A stretch of 64,000 nucleotides of DNA from Eretmocerus hayati. Lineage: Eukaryota; Arthropoda; Insecta; Hymenoptera; Aphelinidae. Below, piece after piece: positions 11,733-23,965 of the stretch. Numbering within the stretch: the first letter of the stretch is position 1; each line of letters begins with the position of its first letter. Made by a program: the position numbers and the translations under genes. Location of the stretch: positions 97,500,501-97,564,500 of the forward strand of contig CM056743.1 of assembly GCA_029851415.1 (NCBI GenBank), written 5' to 3'. The notes below the pieces were generated by a model, which searched no databases, had not been told where the DNA came from, and was given only the letters and a program-made list of their open reading frames with translations.

Positions 11733-13036
11733 TTATTATTTATTCATTAATGTTTACGGGCAATACTGCCCTTCAACATGAACTTACAAAGGAATTACTA
11801 AAATTAAATTGAAATAAATTTGAGGTGGGAGCAAGGAGCACCGACGTCGTTTCTCGACTGCCTGCTATCGACAGCATTGGCAAGAAAATCATTCAATGAG
11901 CAACAATAGTTAAGGTATCATATAATGATGTTCCAATGAGTGCCGATTGTAAGACATTTTAAAACGTGAGTAGTGAGTCATGGTTGACAATGTGATTTGA
12001 CAATATGTTCCAGAAACGCCGAAGCCTATGAGTGGGTGAAAAATATACCCAGTTCAAATCACTAGAATCCTGTTCAATTATCCTCACTGTTCTCAGTTCA
12101 TATCCTACCGAGCGTTCACTGAATGAATCATTAAAACTACTGGAAGAAAACAAACAATTCTCGATTCTGAATGCAGTTGAGCAATCTAAATAGCAATACC
12201 GTAAAGAAAGTTGCGAGGTTTTAAACTTTTCCCTGGCGGGTAGTGCATAAGATTCCTATTTTTGAAACATAAATAGCGGAACATTTCATTCTGAATTCTC
12301 TCTAACTCCACTTGTGCTTGCGTAGTGGATGGTGTCCAAATGACCGACGCATCAGTTAAAACCGGAATGATTAGAGCCTTATAAAGGTAGGAGATCGAGT
12401 TTGCATTTCGAAAATCAGAAATTACGCTTCTGATGAATCCAACCATTTTTAGGGCCTTCCCTCCAACTGATTCGATATGCGTATCAATCTTGAGACTAGA
12501 TTCGAATATCACTCCCGAGTCAGAAATGCTTTCAATGCGCTCAATCCTTACATCATCAATCTGATATTCATATTCCAAAACACTACGAGACTTTGAGAAG
12601 GAGATGACTGCACATTTCTTCATGTTAATTGATAGGCCATTTTGTTCACCCCATACAAGAATTTGTTGGGAAGCTTCCTGTAAGCGACTAGCATCGAGAG
12701 GTGACTTCATAGTCGCAAAGATTTTCACATAATCAGCATAGATCAAAGTCTGAATACCATGTAAACCGAAAGGTATATCATTGATGGAAATAATAGATAG
12801 TATAGGGCCCAAATGGGAACCTTGAGGTACCCCTGAGGACGTTACAAAGTATTCAGAAGCAAAATTAGTGATCCTCGGCGCCGAATATCTCCCAGGTAGA
12901 TAGGAAGAGAACCACTGATGTAGTTTTCCACGAATACTAATATTCCACAACTTATTTACCAACCGCGCGCGATTCACTGAATCGGAAGCCTTCGAAAAAT
13001 CATTTATCATCGAACATCAATCATCAACAGTCATCA
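11733..13036 (-). mobile_element. 5'-truncated Jockey-like non-LTR retrotransposon
   Basis: Lies on the minus strand, with its 3' end marked by an AATAAATAATAA-type tail (about 11733-11745). It is flanked by TCGGAATATT (11723-11732) and TCGGATATT (13037-13045), a near-identical target duplication with a 1-nt indel. The 5' end is truncated inside the RT and carries a short TGATGA-rich filler. It interrupts the plus-strand retroelement, whose reading resumes at 13046. Confidence 0.85.
12186..13010 (-). pseudogene. Jockey-like reverse transcriptase fragment
   Basis: 274 codons beginning at the RT motif with DFSKASDSV, followed by SSGVPQGSHLGPIL, then IYADY in place of the catalytic YADD, and a thumb and C-terminal region ending in QVELERIQN. 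The second catalytic Asp is Tyr, so the polymerase is dead. A TAG at 12186 is followed, in another frame, by a 64-codon continuation (11959-12153) typical of the C-terminus, so a frameshift is also present. Endonuclease and ORF1 are absent because of 5' truncation. Confidence 0.9.
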
Positions 13037-13045
13037 TCGGATATT

Positions 13046-13210
13046 GTGAAGAATTGAAAAACTGGCTACTGAGAGAAGGAGGGGGCTCGATATATGTACG
13101 CTCGGAGGAAGAGAGGGTAATAAGAAACATCAGAACTATAGCGCGATTCAGATCAGGAAGTGAAACAATAGGAAACAGATCAAGTGTCTCTAGAACTGGG
13201 TCTAAATTCG
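13046..13210 (+). pseudogene. Non-LTR retrotransposon RT C-terminal fragment, piece 3
   Basis: After the Jockey-like insertion the plus-strand frame resumes with CEELKNWLL, SEEERVIRNI and IARFRSGSET. This corresponds to the conserved segment before the terminal zinc-knuckle-like motif of the same retroelement family. The Cys/His knuckle expected next is not recognisable, so the end is decayed or lost. Confidence 0.7.
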
Positions 13211-13214
13211 TGAT

Positions 13215-14640
13215 GCAGACCACCCACGGGATTATTGTCGAATATGTTCCTAGGCACTTCTGGGATCATATTCCAGTAGGAATCGAAAGCGCCACTTGGG
13301 TCGATGTTGATATAAGTCGAAAAAACCGGTTTTTCGCCACCTTCCGAAATTTCTCGTTCTACAGTTCGACTATGACGAATTTTTAAGAAAAATGTGTTGA
13401 GACCTTTTTTATGAATCTCGAAAAACTGCAAGAGAATATGTCCTCTCCTCTCCCCGTAAATTTCAATTAGAGGTTATTTCGTTAAGAATCATATTTCTTC
13501 CGCTTTCTCGCTCTAAAACTGGAACAGGGAGCGTTTTGTCGGAAATTGTGTTCAGACCTTTCCTGTAGATCTTTTCTGTAGAAGGATTGCATGAGAATAT
13601 TCCTTTTCTTGACCCGTGAAACTCACCTATCGGAGATTAGAGGTTTCTCTACGCATAATCGTATGTTTTCTGTAACTTCCATCTGTTCCATAGTCATGAT
13701 TCTGACAAAATTCACCTCATCGACATCCATAGGATCAATTTTTCCATGTAGGGCTCATTCCTATAAACCGTCAGAAGACAAATACAGCAGTGACAAATCA
13801 TTTTTTTCCGATCGTTTCCTTCAATTAAGTATAGTATCTTCGTCGCTGGCTGCTGATTTCCATGGCTTACTCAGAAGAATGAAACTCGAAAAAGAGGAGA
13901 ATGTCAGGAAAGACAGACGCCTAGGTATCAGAAAATGAATAGCCTGCAAAGGGAAATATGTGGAAACCTGGATGGCGGAGCGTACAGGGAAGGACTACAG
14001 CTAAAGGAATTTGCAAGGTTCCAACAGAAAAGGTAGCATGCATGATGGATGGATAGTAGAAACATATTCTCAAGAAGTAGAGAAAGAGCTGCTGGAGGCT
14101 ATGAACGGAAGGGTCAAGGAAAAATTCACAATAGAAAAGTTTGTCAGTGCGAAAGAGAGATGGAAAATGAAGAGGAGCCTCAGAGGAAGGGAAAGGGTAA
14201 CAAGATTAGATTGGATAAGATCAATTTATTAATTTTGGTCGAGGGGTGCTACCCCATCTAACCCTTATGAATCCTTACAAGAAAACAAAATTCAGATCAA
14301 ACTACTTAAAATATAGCTCATTCTACACTAGTATCAATGATTCTATATATTGGAGATCTATTTAGGAATTCCGTGTTGAGGAGGAAATTATTCAAGGTAA
14401 CATACAATTGCTAACTTATTAGTGAACGATATAAATGTAGTGGTTCAATGTACGCGAAGAATATTACATGAGATCATTTGGAATCTGTTCCAAAATATAG
14501 CACAGGCAGGAAGCAAAAAGCTAAGGATGCAAGTCAATCGAAAATTAATGGGAGTTTCAGAAATTGCGCAATTCACAATATTGATTTCATATAAAAATTA
14601 CACTATCCTGAAAGGGGATAGTTGGCTCATTTTGTGCCTT
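13215..14640. other. No recognised gene; AT-rich with purine-rich plus strand
   Basis: Contains open frames up to 115 codons (for example plus-strand 13591-13938 and 14011-14232). The 14011-14232 frame is Lys/Glu/Arg rich and may be another decayed retroelement fragment, but no family motif is visible. The minus-strand 3' untranslated region of the large retroelement probably lies in 14260-14640. Confidence 0.4.
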
Positions 14641-14643
14641 TGT

Positions 14644-15336
14644 TCAATACTCTAGCCACCAGTCACCCCCGTCTTCTTCAAGAAGTTTTTCAAAAAGTTC
14701 TTCGAAAACCGCTGTGTGCTTCTGCTCAAGTGGTACATGTTGGAGGGTATTCAAGAGTTCAGATACTCCATAATGGAAAGATTCTTTGAGGGATTCCGTT
14801 CTCGGAGTGGATAGAAGGAAAGGTTGACAAACGTTTCTCTTTGAGCGTCTGGTGTCAGGATCCTCAGCTAGTAGTGAAAAATATCTGGTGATATAAATGG
14901 GATTCTTATTAGTGATGATATTGGAAGCGAGTGAACCTAGCAGGTATTCTCCCCTCCGAGGTACAGATAGCCATTTCAGTGATAGGCGGTGCGGAGTCAC
15001 ATGCCCTCTGAAGGGGATGTTGCCTATAACAAATCTTACGCAAGCATCTAATGCCTTTTGCAGGAATAGATCTTCGCCTGCCGAAACATCGTTATAGACT
15101 ATGCTCGCATAATCGAAGATTGGAAAAATTAGTGATTCGACCAGGTTCTTACAGAGGTCTCGTGAGAGTGCATGCTTGTGATACTTGAGAGATCTCAATG
15201 ATCTGTGAATTTTGGAGACGGTTGCTTTCACTTCACATTTCCATGATGAATCCGGGGACATGAGCAAGCCTAGATTTTTACATTGAACTATATGTGAAAG
15301 CTCTTTGTCTCCAACTGTGATCTTTGAGAGATAGTA
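14644..15336 (-). pseudogene. Large non-LTR element, piece 4: RT thumb and C-terminal domain
   Basis: The frame can be followed from about 15335 (SKITVGDKELSH, then KNLGLLMSPDSSW) through the conserved segment LVESLIFPIFDYASIVYND to a stop at 14644. This is the post-catalytic thumb/C-terminal region of Jockey/CR1-type RT proteins. The upstream edge coincides with the terminus of the 15337-20383 foldback. The preceding part of the same domain (LGSAAYLRNIDISTLS) lies on the other side at about 20386-20460, so one gene is split by 5 kb. A 1-2 nt frameshift is also needed at the junction. Confidence 0.85.
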
Positions 15337-18300
15337 CAGTAGAATTAGACTCTGAGGAGGCCGTTTTGTGGAAAAATTCGAGAATGGACTTTCAAATCAT
15401 AAAGTGGTAGTGTGGGGTACCCTGGAGAAGTTGGTCAACGGACGCCGCCATGGCTAGTAGGGGAAGTTGTATGAAAAAATTTGTCAAGCTTGGAAAGCGT
15501 GCTCTTCGTGCTCTAGGAAAGCGGGTATTACTCCCACATGGAAAAGCCCCCGTACAAACTTGTGGCCGGGGCTCCGCTGGATTTTTTGAGCCAAAGTAGA
15601 TCTTCCTATCTCAAATCGTTCATCTGTAGATCAAGAGAAAGTGTTCATTATCCCTGGTATTTCCTCATTTTTCCACGACGAAAATCCTTGGCGAAGAACT
15701 CGTCCATTGAGATCTTTCGGAAAATCTCGATTTCAGACAGGGCGATGATTTTTTACGAGGCTCTTCTATGTTTATTGCTCACGTTATTGTAATTGTTTAT
15801 CAGAAGAAACGAATTTTCAGAGTTAATTTCCCGCTTTGTTTACATGAATCAAGCGCTGAGGTTTGGAAATTTTAGAGCTCTAAGGTCTCAATTATGCAGT
15901 TTCATGGAAAAAATGTACGATTTCCATTTTTAAATAATTTGAAGTTCAATGTTTCGACAAAGTCGTTTTTTGGCTTGAAACAAATGGAATAATTTGTCCG
16001 ATAATGATTTTACGTAGTATCAAAGAGCGGATATTAGTTGCTGGTATTTTTCTACGAATTAAAAAAAAATCCAACCCCCGGTGATTAGGGGATGAGATAA
16101 GATTATTTTTCCAAAAAACCATACCTCACTCAATTGTTGCAATCTAGAAATAATCCTTCAGGGTGGCAGAGATCATATGCTGAAGTACACAGTAAAAAAT
16201 ATGCGGGCCTGTTAAGCATTGAGAATTAGGAGGGGGGAGCACCCCAAAGTGCTCGTGCATCCGCCGCTCGCGGTAAGGCAGCGTGCGTCGGAGTGGGGGA
16301 AGTAGCAAGAAGCCGGGCGAGAGACGCGAGTGAAAACCGAATCACGTGGTTCAAACTCGCCGTGCCCTCAAAAAATGATAATATTTACGGTTCTACTGGA
16401 CGAAATTGGACCATTTTTTTCTAACCAGTGTAGCTTGCGCAATCATCGCCCTTCAGTTGATCAAAATCGTCATCAGATCGCTATTCCTCACAATGAAGTC
16501 TGTTGTTGTACGCAATAATGATGTTCCATGGTTTGAACTAGTACTACCTACAATAATTGGGGTCTTGCATTTTTTTTGACCCACTCAAGTAAAGGTTTGG
16601 CAAATTCGAGCAAATTAAGATAAGTATTGTGCAATTAGAAAAAAAATCCCAAAAATTTTCTTCATCTTGCGCAAATTGTTTGAAAGTCAGACGACTTGAG
16701 AGTGACCATAGTGGTTGAGCGCCGTGTGACGTCACACCGATACAGTCGTCGGCTACTGCTATTGTAAACGTATGGCTTGCCAGATTTTTCTCTTATTATC
16801 TCCAAATTTCTGGATGAATAAATATATCGTCATGGCTAATAGAATAGAAGAAGGTTTCGTGAAAACTGATTCAACGCCCCAGAAGTCAGAAGAGCAAAAG
16901 CACAGAGGTAAATCCTCAATCTCAAGAACAAAGCAAGTCTTATATGGTAGTTTTTTGGGCTTCTCAGAATCTGTGGTGGTAACCTCATTACTTGTGTGGC
17001 ATTCCTAGATCAAAGAGGATAAAAATTAGACTTGAAATTGATATCAAGCAGTGATCATGACTTTAATTTCACATCATTTAGGAACATAATTTATGTAGCA
17101 TTGGGACACTAACCTCTGAGTCCATTGTTGATATACTGACGTTCTTGACTGATTTTTTCACCTCTCCTAGACAGAATTAAGACGCTACTGCACACTCTTG
17201 CGACATAAGTTAGTGAATTATTCTCAAAAAATTGTAGTCCAAGACTTTTTCATCAATCTCATACATTTGAGCATGGGACTGGTTTCAATTTGGATCGGTG
17301 TGACGTCACACGGCGCTCACCCACTATGGTCACTCTCAAGTCGTCCGACTTTCAAACAATTTGCGCAAGGTGAAGAAAATTTTTGGGAATTTTTTCTCTA
17401 ATTGCACATTACTCATTCTAATTTGCTCGAATTTGCCAAACCTTTTTTTTAGGGGGTCAAAAAAAATGCAAGACCCCAATTCACCATTTGATATTGCAAA
17501 AAGCATTAAACATTGATTGTAAATGTTCTCACTGTTATTGAATCAAGATTCTTCGGTTAACATAAAAGAATACCCATCACCTAATATTTCCTATACATTT
17601 CCTATACATTTCCTGAAACCAACAACCATCCCACCATTACTACAGCGCTGAGTTACCCAGGTAAGAAGAAAAAATGGTCCAATTTCGTCCAGTAGAACCG
17701 TAAATATCATCATTTTTTGAGGGCGCGGCGAGTTTGAACCGCATGATTCGGTTTTCGCTCGCGTCTCTCGCCCGGCTTCTTGCCACTTCCCCCACTTTGA
17801 CGCACGCTCCCTTACCGCGCGCGGCGGATGCACGGGCACTTTGGGGTGCTCACCCCTCCTATTCTCAATGCCAAACAGGCCCGCATATTTTTTACTGTGT
17901 ACTTCAGCATATGACCTCTGCCACCCTGACAGATTATTTCTAGATTGCAACAATTGGGTGAGGTATGATTTTATGAAAAAATAATCCTATCTCATCTCCT
18001 AATCACCGGGGCCTGAAATTTTTTTTTAAATTCGCAGAAAAATACCAGCAACCAGTATCCGCTCTTTGATACTACGTGAAATCATTATCGGACAAGTTAT
18101 TCCATTTGTTTAAAGCAAAAAAAAACGACTTTGTCGATACATTGAATTTTATAATAATTAAGGAGCCAGGCAAAATTTGTCCGTCCACATACTGCGTATC
18201 GAGTCACCTATGCGGAAGGGGTGAAGTGTGATGGTTGGGTGGATAGGTCATGGTGGGATCGTGGGTTGGTAGATGGGTGGGTGGGATTTTAGATGGGTGG

Positions 18301-18369
18301 GTGGGTTGTTGGGTGAGTGGGGTTTGTGGTCAGGTGGGAGGGTTGGTGAATGGATGGAAGTACTTAGAC

Positions 18370-18790
18370 TTCAGTGATTTCGGCTGAAATCACCTGAGGT
18401 TTTGGTGAGACATTTCACTGAAATCCCAACTTTCGCTAAAGTTTTAGTGAAATTCTCATTCTCACTAGGATTTCAGTGGAATTTTCACTAAACTTTTAGT
18501 CAAATGTTCATTAAAGTTCTAGTGAAATTTTTACTAAAGTTTCAGTGAAATTTCCACTAAAGTTTCAGTGGAATTTTCACTAAAGTTTCAGTGAAATTGT
18601 CACTAAAGTTCCAGTGGAATTCTCACGAAAGATTCAGTGGGAATTTCACTCAAGTTTCAGTGGAATTTTCCCTCAAGTTCCAGTGAAGATAGTTTGAGTG
18701 GAATTCTTACTAAAGTTTCAGTGAAAATTTCGCTGAAGTTCCGATGAAATTTCCACTCTTGTTTCGCTGAATTTCCAGTGGAAAATAATG
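18370..18790. repeat. Palindromic minisatellite, TTTCAGTGAAA type
   Basis: Roughly 17-18 units of 22-24 bp built on alternating 'cactaaagtttcagtgaaat' phrases. CACT and AGTG cores alternate, so each unit is self-complementary with its neighbour. The array degrades toward both ends. Confidence 0.8.
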
Positions 18791-18904
18791 AAGTTTAAAA
18801 TCTTTTCATTTGAGTCGTCTCAAGCCCGTTTTCACTACTTCGTATTCCAACTTTTAAATCTAAATTTTCACGATTTTTCTATATAATAAACTTTTAAAGG
18901 TTTG

Positions 18905-19350
18905 ACTTCGGGGTAATTCGGTCTCGTTACGTATATTCCTTCTAAATTAGGTCTAGTTTGATCTACTTCGGTCTAGTTCAGTTCAGCACTGCCAATCATG
19001 GTCCAGCTTGGTCCAGTTCGATCTACTTCAATCTAGGTCGATTGAGTTCGGTCTACTTCTGTCTAACTCGGTGTAGTTGGGCTTAGACTAAGCCAATTCG
19101 TTCTAATTTGACCCAGCTCAGTCTGATTGAGTCAAGCTCATGATGATTATTTTTCGTTCGGTCTAATTCAGTCTAGTATAGTCTAACACCGTCTAGATCG
19201 GTTTAATTCGATTTACACCAAAGGAGGCCAAAGAAGACCGAACTAGACTCAATTGGACCAAACCAAACCGAACTACATCGACCTAGACTATAATAAACTG
19301 AATTCAATCGTACAAGACCGTATTAGACTCCACTAGACTGAACTAGACGG
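18905..19350. repeat. GGTCTAGTTCGGTCTA repeat with an inverted tail
   Basis: Short units of about 10-20 bp around GGTCTAGTTCGG run in one direction to about 19205. After that the complement (GACCGAACTAGAC) predominates to about 19350, forming an imperfect inverted array. Confidence 0.75.
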
Positions 19351-20385
19351 AACCAAAGGTCAACGCATGCACGCTGCACGTAGATTTGATATGACCTCGC
19401 TTCGATTAACCCTTTAGATGTATGCCATATAACAGGAGTTTTTCAGTCTAATCGATTGAACAATGATATACTAGCTCGGCTAATTACAAAGAAACTATAC
19501 AATTCCTCAATATTCATTATTGCTCACTGGAAGTTATATCTCCACCTTGAGCCAGTAGAATTTAACCCGTGACGTTCCTAGAATCCGACTTGGGGGGGGG
19601 GGGGGGGAGGATTTAAGCTAACTAGGGGGTGGCGCGCGCTAATGCTCACGTTTTCCTATATCTCACCTGTGCATAATTTTTAGTTTTGGAGGGAGGAGCG
19701 ATCGCTCCCATCGCCGCTGCGAACGCCCATGAATTTAACACAATACAAATTTTGTGGACTATTTTGAAAACTTTATTTAGACCCCTTGAATTGATCAGCA
19801 ATCATTATTTTACAAATACAACTATTGAATTATGAGAGCATTTCTGGTGCCTATTACCTTATCAAAAACATTTACAAGCCGAACGAGCGTTAGCAACTAA
19901 GGCAAAAACGCTAGTTTTGAATTATTCAAAAATGAAAATTGTACATTTTTTCCATGAAACTGCATACTTGAGACCTTAGAGCCCCAAAATTTCCAAACCT
20001 CAGCGCTAGATTCATGTAAACAAAGCGAAAAATTATGAATCGAGAATTCGTTCTTCCTGATAAACGATTGCAATAACGTGAGCAATAAACATAGAAAAGC
20101 CTCGCAAGAAATCATCGACCTGTCTAAAATCGAGATTCCCCGAAAGATCTCAATAGACGAGTTCTTCGCCAAGGATTTTCGTCGTGAAAAATGAGGAAAT
20201 TCCAGGGATAATGAACACTTCTCCTTGATTTACAGATAAACAATTTGAGATAGAAAGATTTACCTTGGCTCAAAAAATCCACCGGAGCCCCGGTCACAAG
20301 TTTGTAAGGGTACCCCGCACTACCACTTTATAATTTAAGAGTTCATTCTCGAATTTTTCCACGGAAAAAGCCTAATTCTCCTGTA

Positions 20386-20597
20386 CTTAGAGTGGAAATA
20401 TCAATATTACGGAGATAAGCAGCACTACCAAGGACCATAATAACTGGTTTTCCAAAATTAAGTCTTAGCTCATGTCTTTCAGCCCAAGTTGCAACAGAGA
20501 GTGCGTCATGCGATAGCTGTTGAATAGCATCCAAGATGCAGTTGGGAAAGCAGTGTACGTGAATTTGGGTATCGTCCGCATGAATCATGAACCGAGC
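20386..20597 (-). pseudogene. Large non-LTR element, piece 3: RT catalytic motif segment
   Basis: Encodes IHADDTQIHVHC, the YADD-box region with His for Tyr, followed by ELRLNFGK and a segment reaching LRNIDISTLS. This is a short slice of the palm domain, bounded at both ends by foldback termini (20598 above, 20383 below). The preceding palm segment (ending FINDLP) is at 24638-24680 and the following thumb is at 15336. The gap between FINDLP and HADD is a few residues shorter than usual, suggesting a small deletion at the upper junction. Confidence 0.85.
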
Positions 20598-20671
20598 AAA
20601 GGACCCCGCACCCAGAGATAGGATATTGGGTTGCGGTTAAATTTTCTGGGGAAGAAATATGTTGTAAAGTG

Positions 20672-20885
20672 CCACTGTAAAAAATTCTTCCGAAAAACTT
20701 CAACCAACTGGTTGAATGGAAAATTCAACCATTTAGTTGGAATTCCAACCAAATGGTTGAATAGGCTAGTTGAATTTCCATCAAACTGGTTGAATTCTCA
20801 ACCAAATTGGTTGGATTTTCAACCAGCTGGTTGAGTTTTTCATTCAACCAGTTGGTTGAAGTTATTCGGAAAAAATTTTCACAGG
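20672..20885. mobile_element. CACTA-like MITE filled with a palindromic repeat
   Basis: Present in the left arm and absent at the matching place of the right arm (near 24570). The ends are inverted (CACTGTAAAAAATTCTTCCG left, CCCTGTGAAAATTTTTTCCG right read inward). The interior is an array of palindromes around TTCAACCAACTGGTTGAA with a spacing of about 24 bp. CACTG-type ends resemble the CACTA/Chapaev group. The short flank (TGC/TGG) is too imperfect to prove a 3-bp duplication. Confidence 0.7.
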
Positions 20886-21959
20886 GTGGAAAATTCTGAT
20901 TGAAAAGTTCAATGGACCCGAAGCCAGATGATGGACCACTTTTTTGCAATTAATTAATCAACTATCGAGAAATGGTAGGTCCTGAGGTTATCCACAACAA
21001 TAACAACACTACTCGCTTGATATACTGCAGCGTTCGGATTAAGGCAACGTTTTTCGGGTAGTTTTATGTGGAACGCGCATCTTCTCCAGAATATCGAAAT
21101 GATTGATTCGAAAATCTTGCGAAAATTTAGCTGAGGAATGTAAGCTAAGGAAAACAGCCTCACCGAGTATCCACGATGACATCGCATTCATAGCGGCAAG
21201 AAATCGTGACTGAATCAACGCTTGTCATAGGCAGCCGCAGGAAGCGGGTCGAAGAGCTTGAGAGATGACAATATTATTTATATTTATGGGTATTCTCAGG
21301 TTGCTGAACACGAATATGCTATTATCCAGCTTCTGAATTTGATTGCGGCGTGTAGGAGAGGCATGACCCAGATTGAGTTGAAAGAGTTGGGAAATCGTGC
21401 TTTTTAGGATATTCCGAGGTCGCTGATCACGAGTCTGGCATCAACCAGCCTCTAAATACGATTGCGTGGGCGGATGCGAGGGTGTAGATGCGCGATGACC
21501 TATATTGAGTTGGAAGATTCGAGATATGGTGTTTTGAAGGTATTTCGAGGTCGCCGAACACAAATCTGGCATCAGCCAGTGTCTACGTCTAGTTGAGTAG
21601 GTAGAATGGCGATTATGACAGAGACTCTACCGCGTGGTAAATGATCATATTATAACTCGATTTCCACGGTTTAGGTTTGATTCTTCTCCCTTTCAATGTA
21701 CTTCCATCTCACACTCCTTGTTCAGTTCTTTTCACTGAATCACGGTACATAAAAAAGTTATTTCATACGAAGGAAACAAGTTTGTCGACTCTGCATTAAG
21801 CTTGGTATTCAAGAGGTATCTTTCAGACAAGATATCTCAAAACGAGGATCTCCTCGGAGTTCGCGGCCATGACATCTCTTGATCTGTTCGCCGAGATCTA
21901 TCGTTTGAGCCCATTTTCATCAATAATTACCGAGAGCCAATTCCCTATGATTCATGGTG

Positions 21960-23520
21960 GGATCCTTTTCGTGTACGCGAGAACTTAGAGGTATGCACCC
22001 TATGGAAACCTTGGCTACATAGCTTCGCGTACGTGAACCGGAATCATTTTCGCGTAGGCGAAATGTATTCTTCCGCGTGCGTGAGAATTCGCAGGTAAGC
22101 GCCCCATGAAATTCTTGGATCACGGAAACCGGATATTTTCACATACGAGAAGGAAAGTATCGTTCGCGTATGCGAAAATATTCAAGTTTGGGTACCAGGA
22201 ATGGGGTCGCGTATGCGGAAGGTATTCTCTCGCGTATACGAGAATTTACAAGTATGCGCCTCATCGGAACTTCGGCTACATAGCTTCGCGTACGCGAACC
22301 GAAAAATTACCGTATACGAGGAGGGTATTCTTTCGCGTGCGTGGGGACTCGCGAATATGCACCTCATGGAAACCTTGGCTCGCGGGAACCGGAATATTTT
22401 CGCTTACGCGAAGAAGAGTATCGTTCGCGTACGCGAGAATATTGAAGCTTGGGCACCGGAAATGAGGTGGCGTACGCGAACCTAAAAATTCTCGTAGGTA
22501 TTCTTTCGCGTATACGAGAATTTGTAAGTACGCGTCTCATGGGAACCTTGGCTTCCGTGAATCGGATGGTTTTCGCGTACTCGAAGAAAAGTATCATTCA
22601 CGTACGCGATAATGTTTGTGCTTGGGCACTGCGAATAGCTTCGCGTAACCGAACAGGACTATTTTCGCGTGAGCAAAGGGTATTATTCTCGCGTACACGA
22701 GGATTTACAAGTATGCGCCCCATGGAAACTTTGGTAACAGAAAACGGAGAATTTTCGCGTACCAGAACGAAAGTATCGTTCGCGAAAGTGTTCAAGCATG
22801 GGCACCGAGAAATTCTCGCGTACGCGAGAATGTATGCGCCTCATGGAAACCTTGGCCACATCGCTTCGCGTACGCGAACTTGAGAATTTTCGCGTATGTG
22901 AAAGTATATCGCCTGCATGAGAATTCGCAAGTATGCGCCCTATGGAGACCTTGGCTTATGGAAACCGGAAGATTTTCGCGTACGCGAGGGGTATTTTTGC
23001 CGGCGTACGGGATGATTCACAAGTGAGCGCCTCATGAAAACCTTGGCTTACGTCGCGAACCGGGAAGTGTTCGCGTACCCGAAGAGAAGTATCGTTCGCG
23101 TACGCCCAAGTGTTCAAGCATGAGTACCGAGAAATTGTTGCGTACGCGAGAATCTGCAAGTATGCGCCCCATGGAAACCTTTGCTTACGACAACCGGCAT
23201 ATTTTCGCGTACGCGAAGGACCAAACCGTTATATCGTCGCGTACGCGAACCGGGACATTCTCGCGTACGCGAACTGGGGTTTTGTCGCGTACGCGAAGAG
23301 TGTTCTTCTCGCGTACGCGAGATATCACAGGCATGTGCCTCATGAAAACCTTGGTGACAGAATCCGGAGAATTTTCGCGTTTGAGGAAAGAAGTATCGAT
23401 CGCGTACGCGAAAGAGCTCATACATGGGCACCGTAAAATTGTCACGTACGCGAAAATTTGCGAGTATGCGCCCCAGGGATCCTTGGCTTACGGCAACCGA
23501 AATATCTTCGCGAAACTTGA
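21960..23520. repeat. CpG-rich palindromic array, TTCGCGTACGCGAA
   Basis: At least 15 perfect or near-perfect copies of CGCGTACGCG, many extended to TTCGCGTACGCGAA, are spread over 1.5 kb within longer units that also contain 'catggaaaccttggct' and 'aagtatgcgcc'. Between 23205 and 23310 the palindromes are spaced about 23 bp apart. ORFs on both strands (up to 144 codons) rich in SRTRT/AYAN repeats are by-products of this array. CpG density is far above the surrounding DNA. Confidence 0.9.
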
Positions 23521-23965
23521 TGCGATTCGAACCACTATTGGTAACTTCTGATGCCAGATTAGTGTTCGACGAGCTCGGAATACCCTAAAAAGCACGTCCT
23601 GTGAGTTGCAGAGCTCAATTCTGATCGAATTGCACCTCCAACCATGCAATTAGATGTAGACACTGGCTGATGCCAGATTCATGTTCAGTGACCTCGAAAT
23701 ACCTACGAAACACCATATCGCAACCCTTATAACTCGATATAGGTCATCGCACACCTACACCCTCGCACCCTCCCACGCAATCGTATTTAACGGCTGGTTG
23801 ATGCCAGACTCGTGTTCAGCGACCTCGGAATATCTTAAAAAGCACGATTTCCCAACTTTTTCAACTCAATCTGCGCCATGACTCTCCTACACCCCGCAAT
23901 CAAATTCAGAGGCTGGATAATAGCATATTCGTGTTCAGCAACCTGAGAATACCCATAGATAGTAT

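Larger units (their letters stand above)
18149..19916. mobile_element. 1.77-kb satellite-like insertion in a foldback arm
   Basis: Absent from the opposite arm, so it is a later insertion, and flanked on both sides by TTGAATT (18142-18148 and 19917-19923). It contains a TGGG-rich minisatellite (about 18225-18350), an array of palindromic units of about 23 bp (18370-18790), a GGTCTAGTTCGGTCTACTT-type array (18905-19205) followed by inverted units (19210-19350), and a poly-G run (about 19591-19608). No terminal inverted repeat or coding frame was found, so the mechanism is unknown. Confidence 0.6.
15337..20383. mobile_element. 5-kb TA-flanked foldback element
   Basis: The ends are inverted (CAGTAGAATTAG left, CAGGAGAATTAGGC right read inward) and bounded by TA (15335-15336 and 20384-20385), suggesting a Tc1/mariner-like origin. 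The arms (15337-16750, and 17290-18148 plus 19917-20383) are reverse complements, with non-matching islands near 16460-16540 and 17495-17640 and a unique centre near 16750-17290. The left arm carries an extra block of about 130 bp (15423-15552) and the right arm a 1.77-kb insertion (18149-19916). No transposase is visible. It sits inside the RT gene of the large non-LTR element. Confidence 0.85.

Noticed and set aside
22106..23551. Overlapping ORFs up to 144 codons on both strands, rich in SRTRT and AYAN
   Set aside because: They arise from the CGCGTACGCG palindromic array, which lacks stops in several frames; both strands look alike because the repeat is self-complementary.
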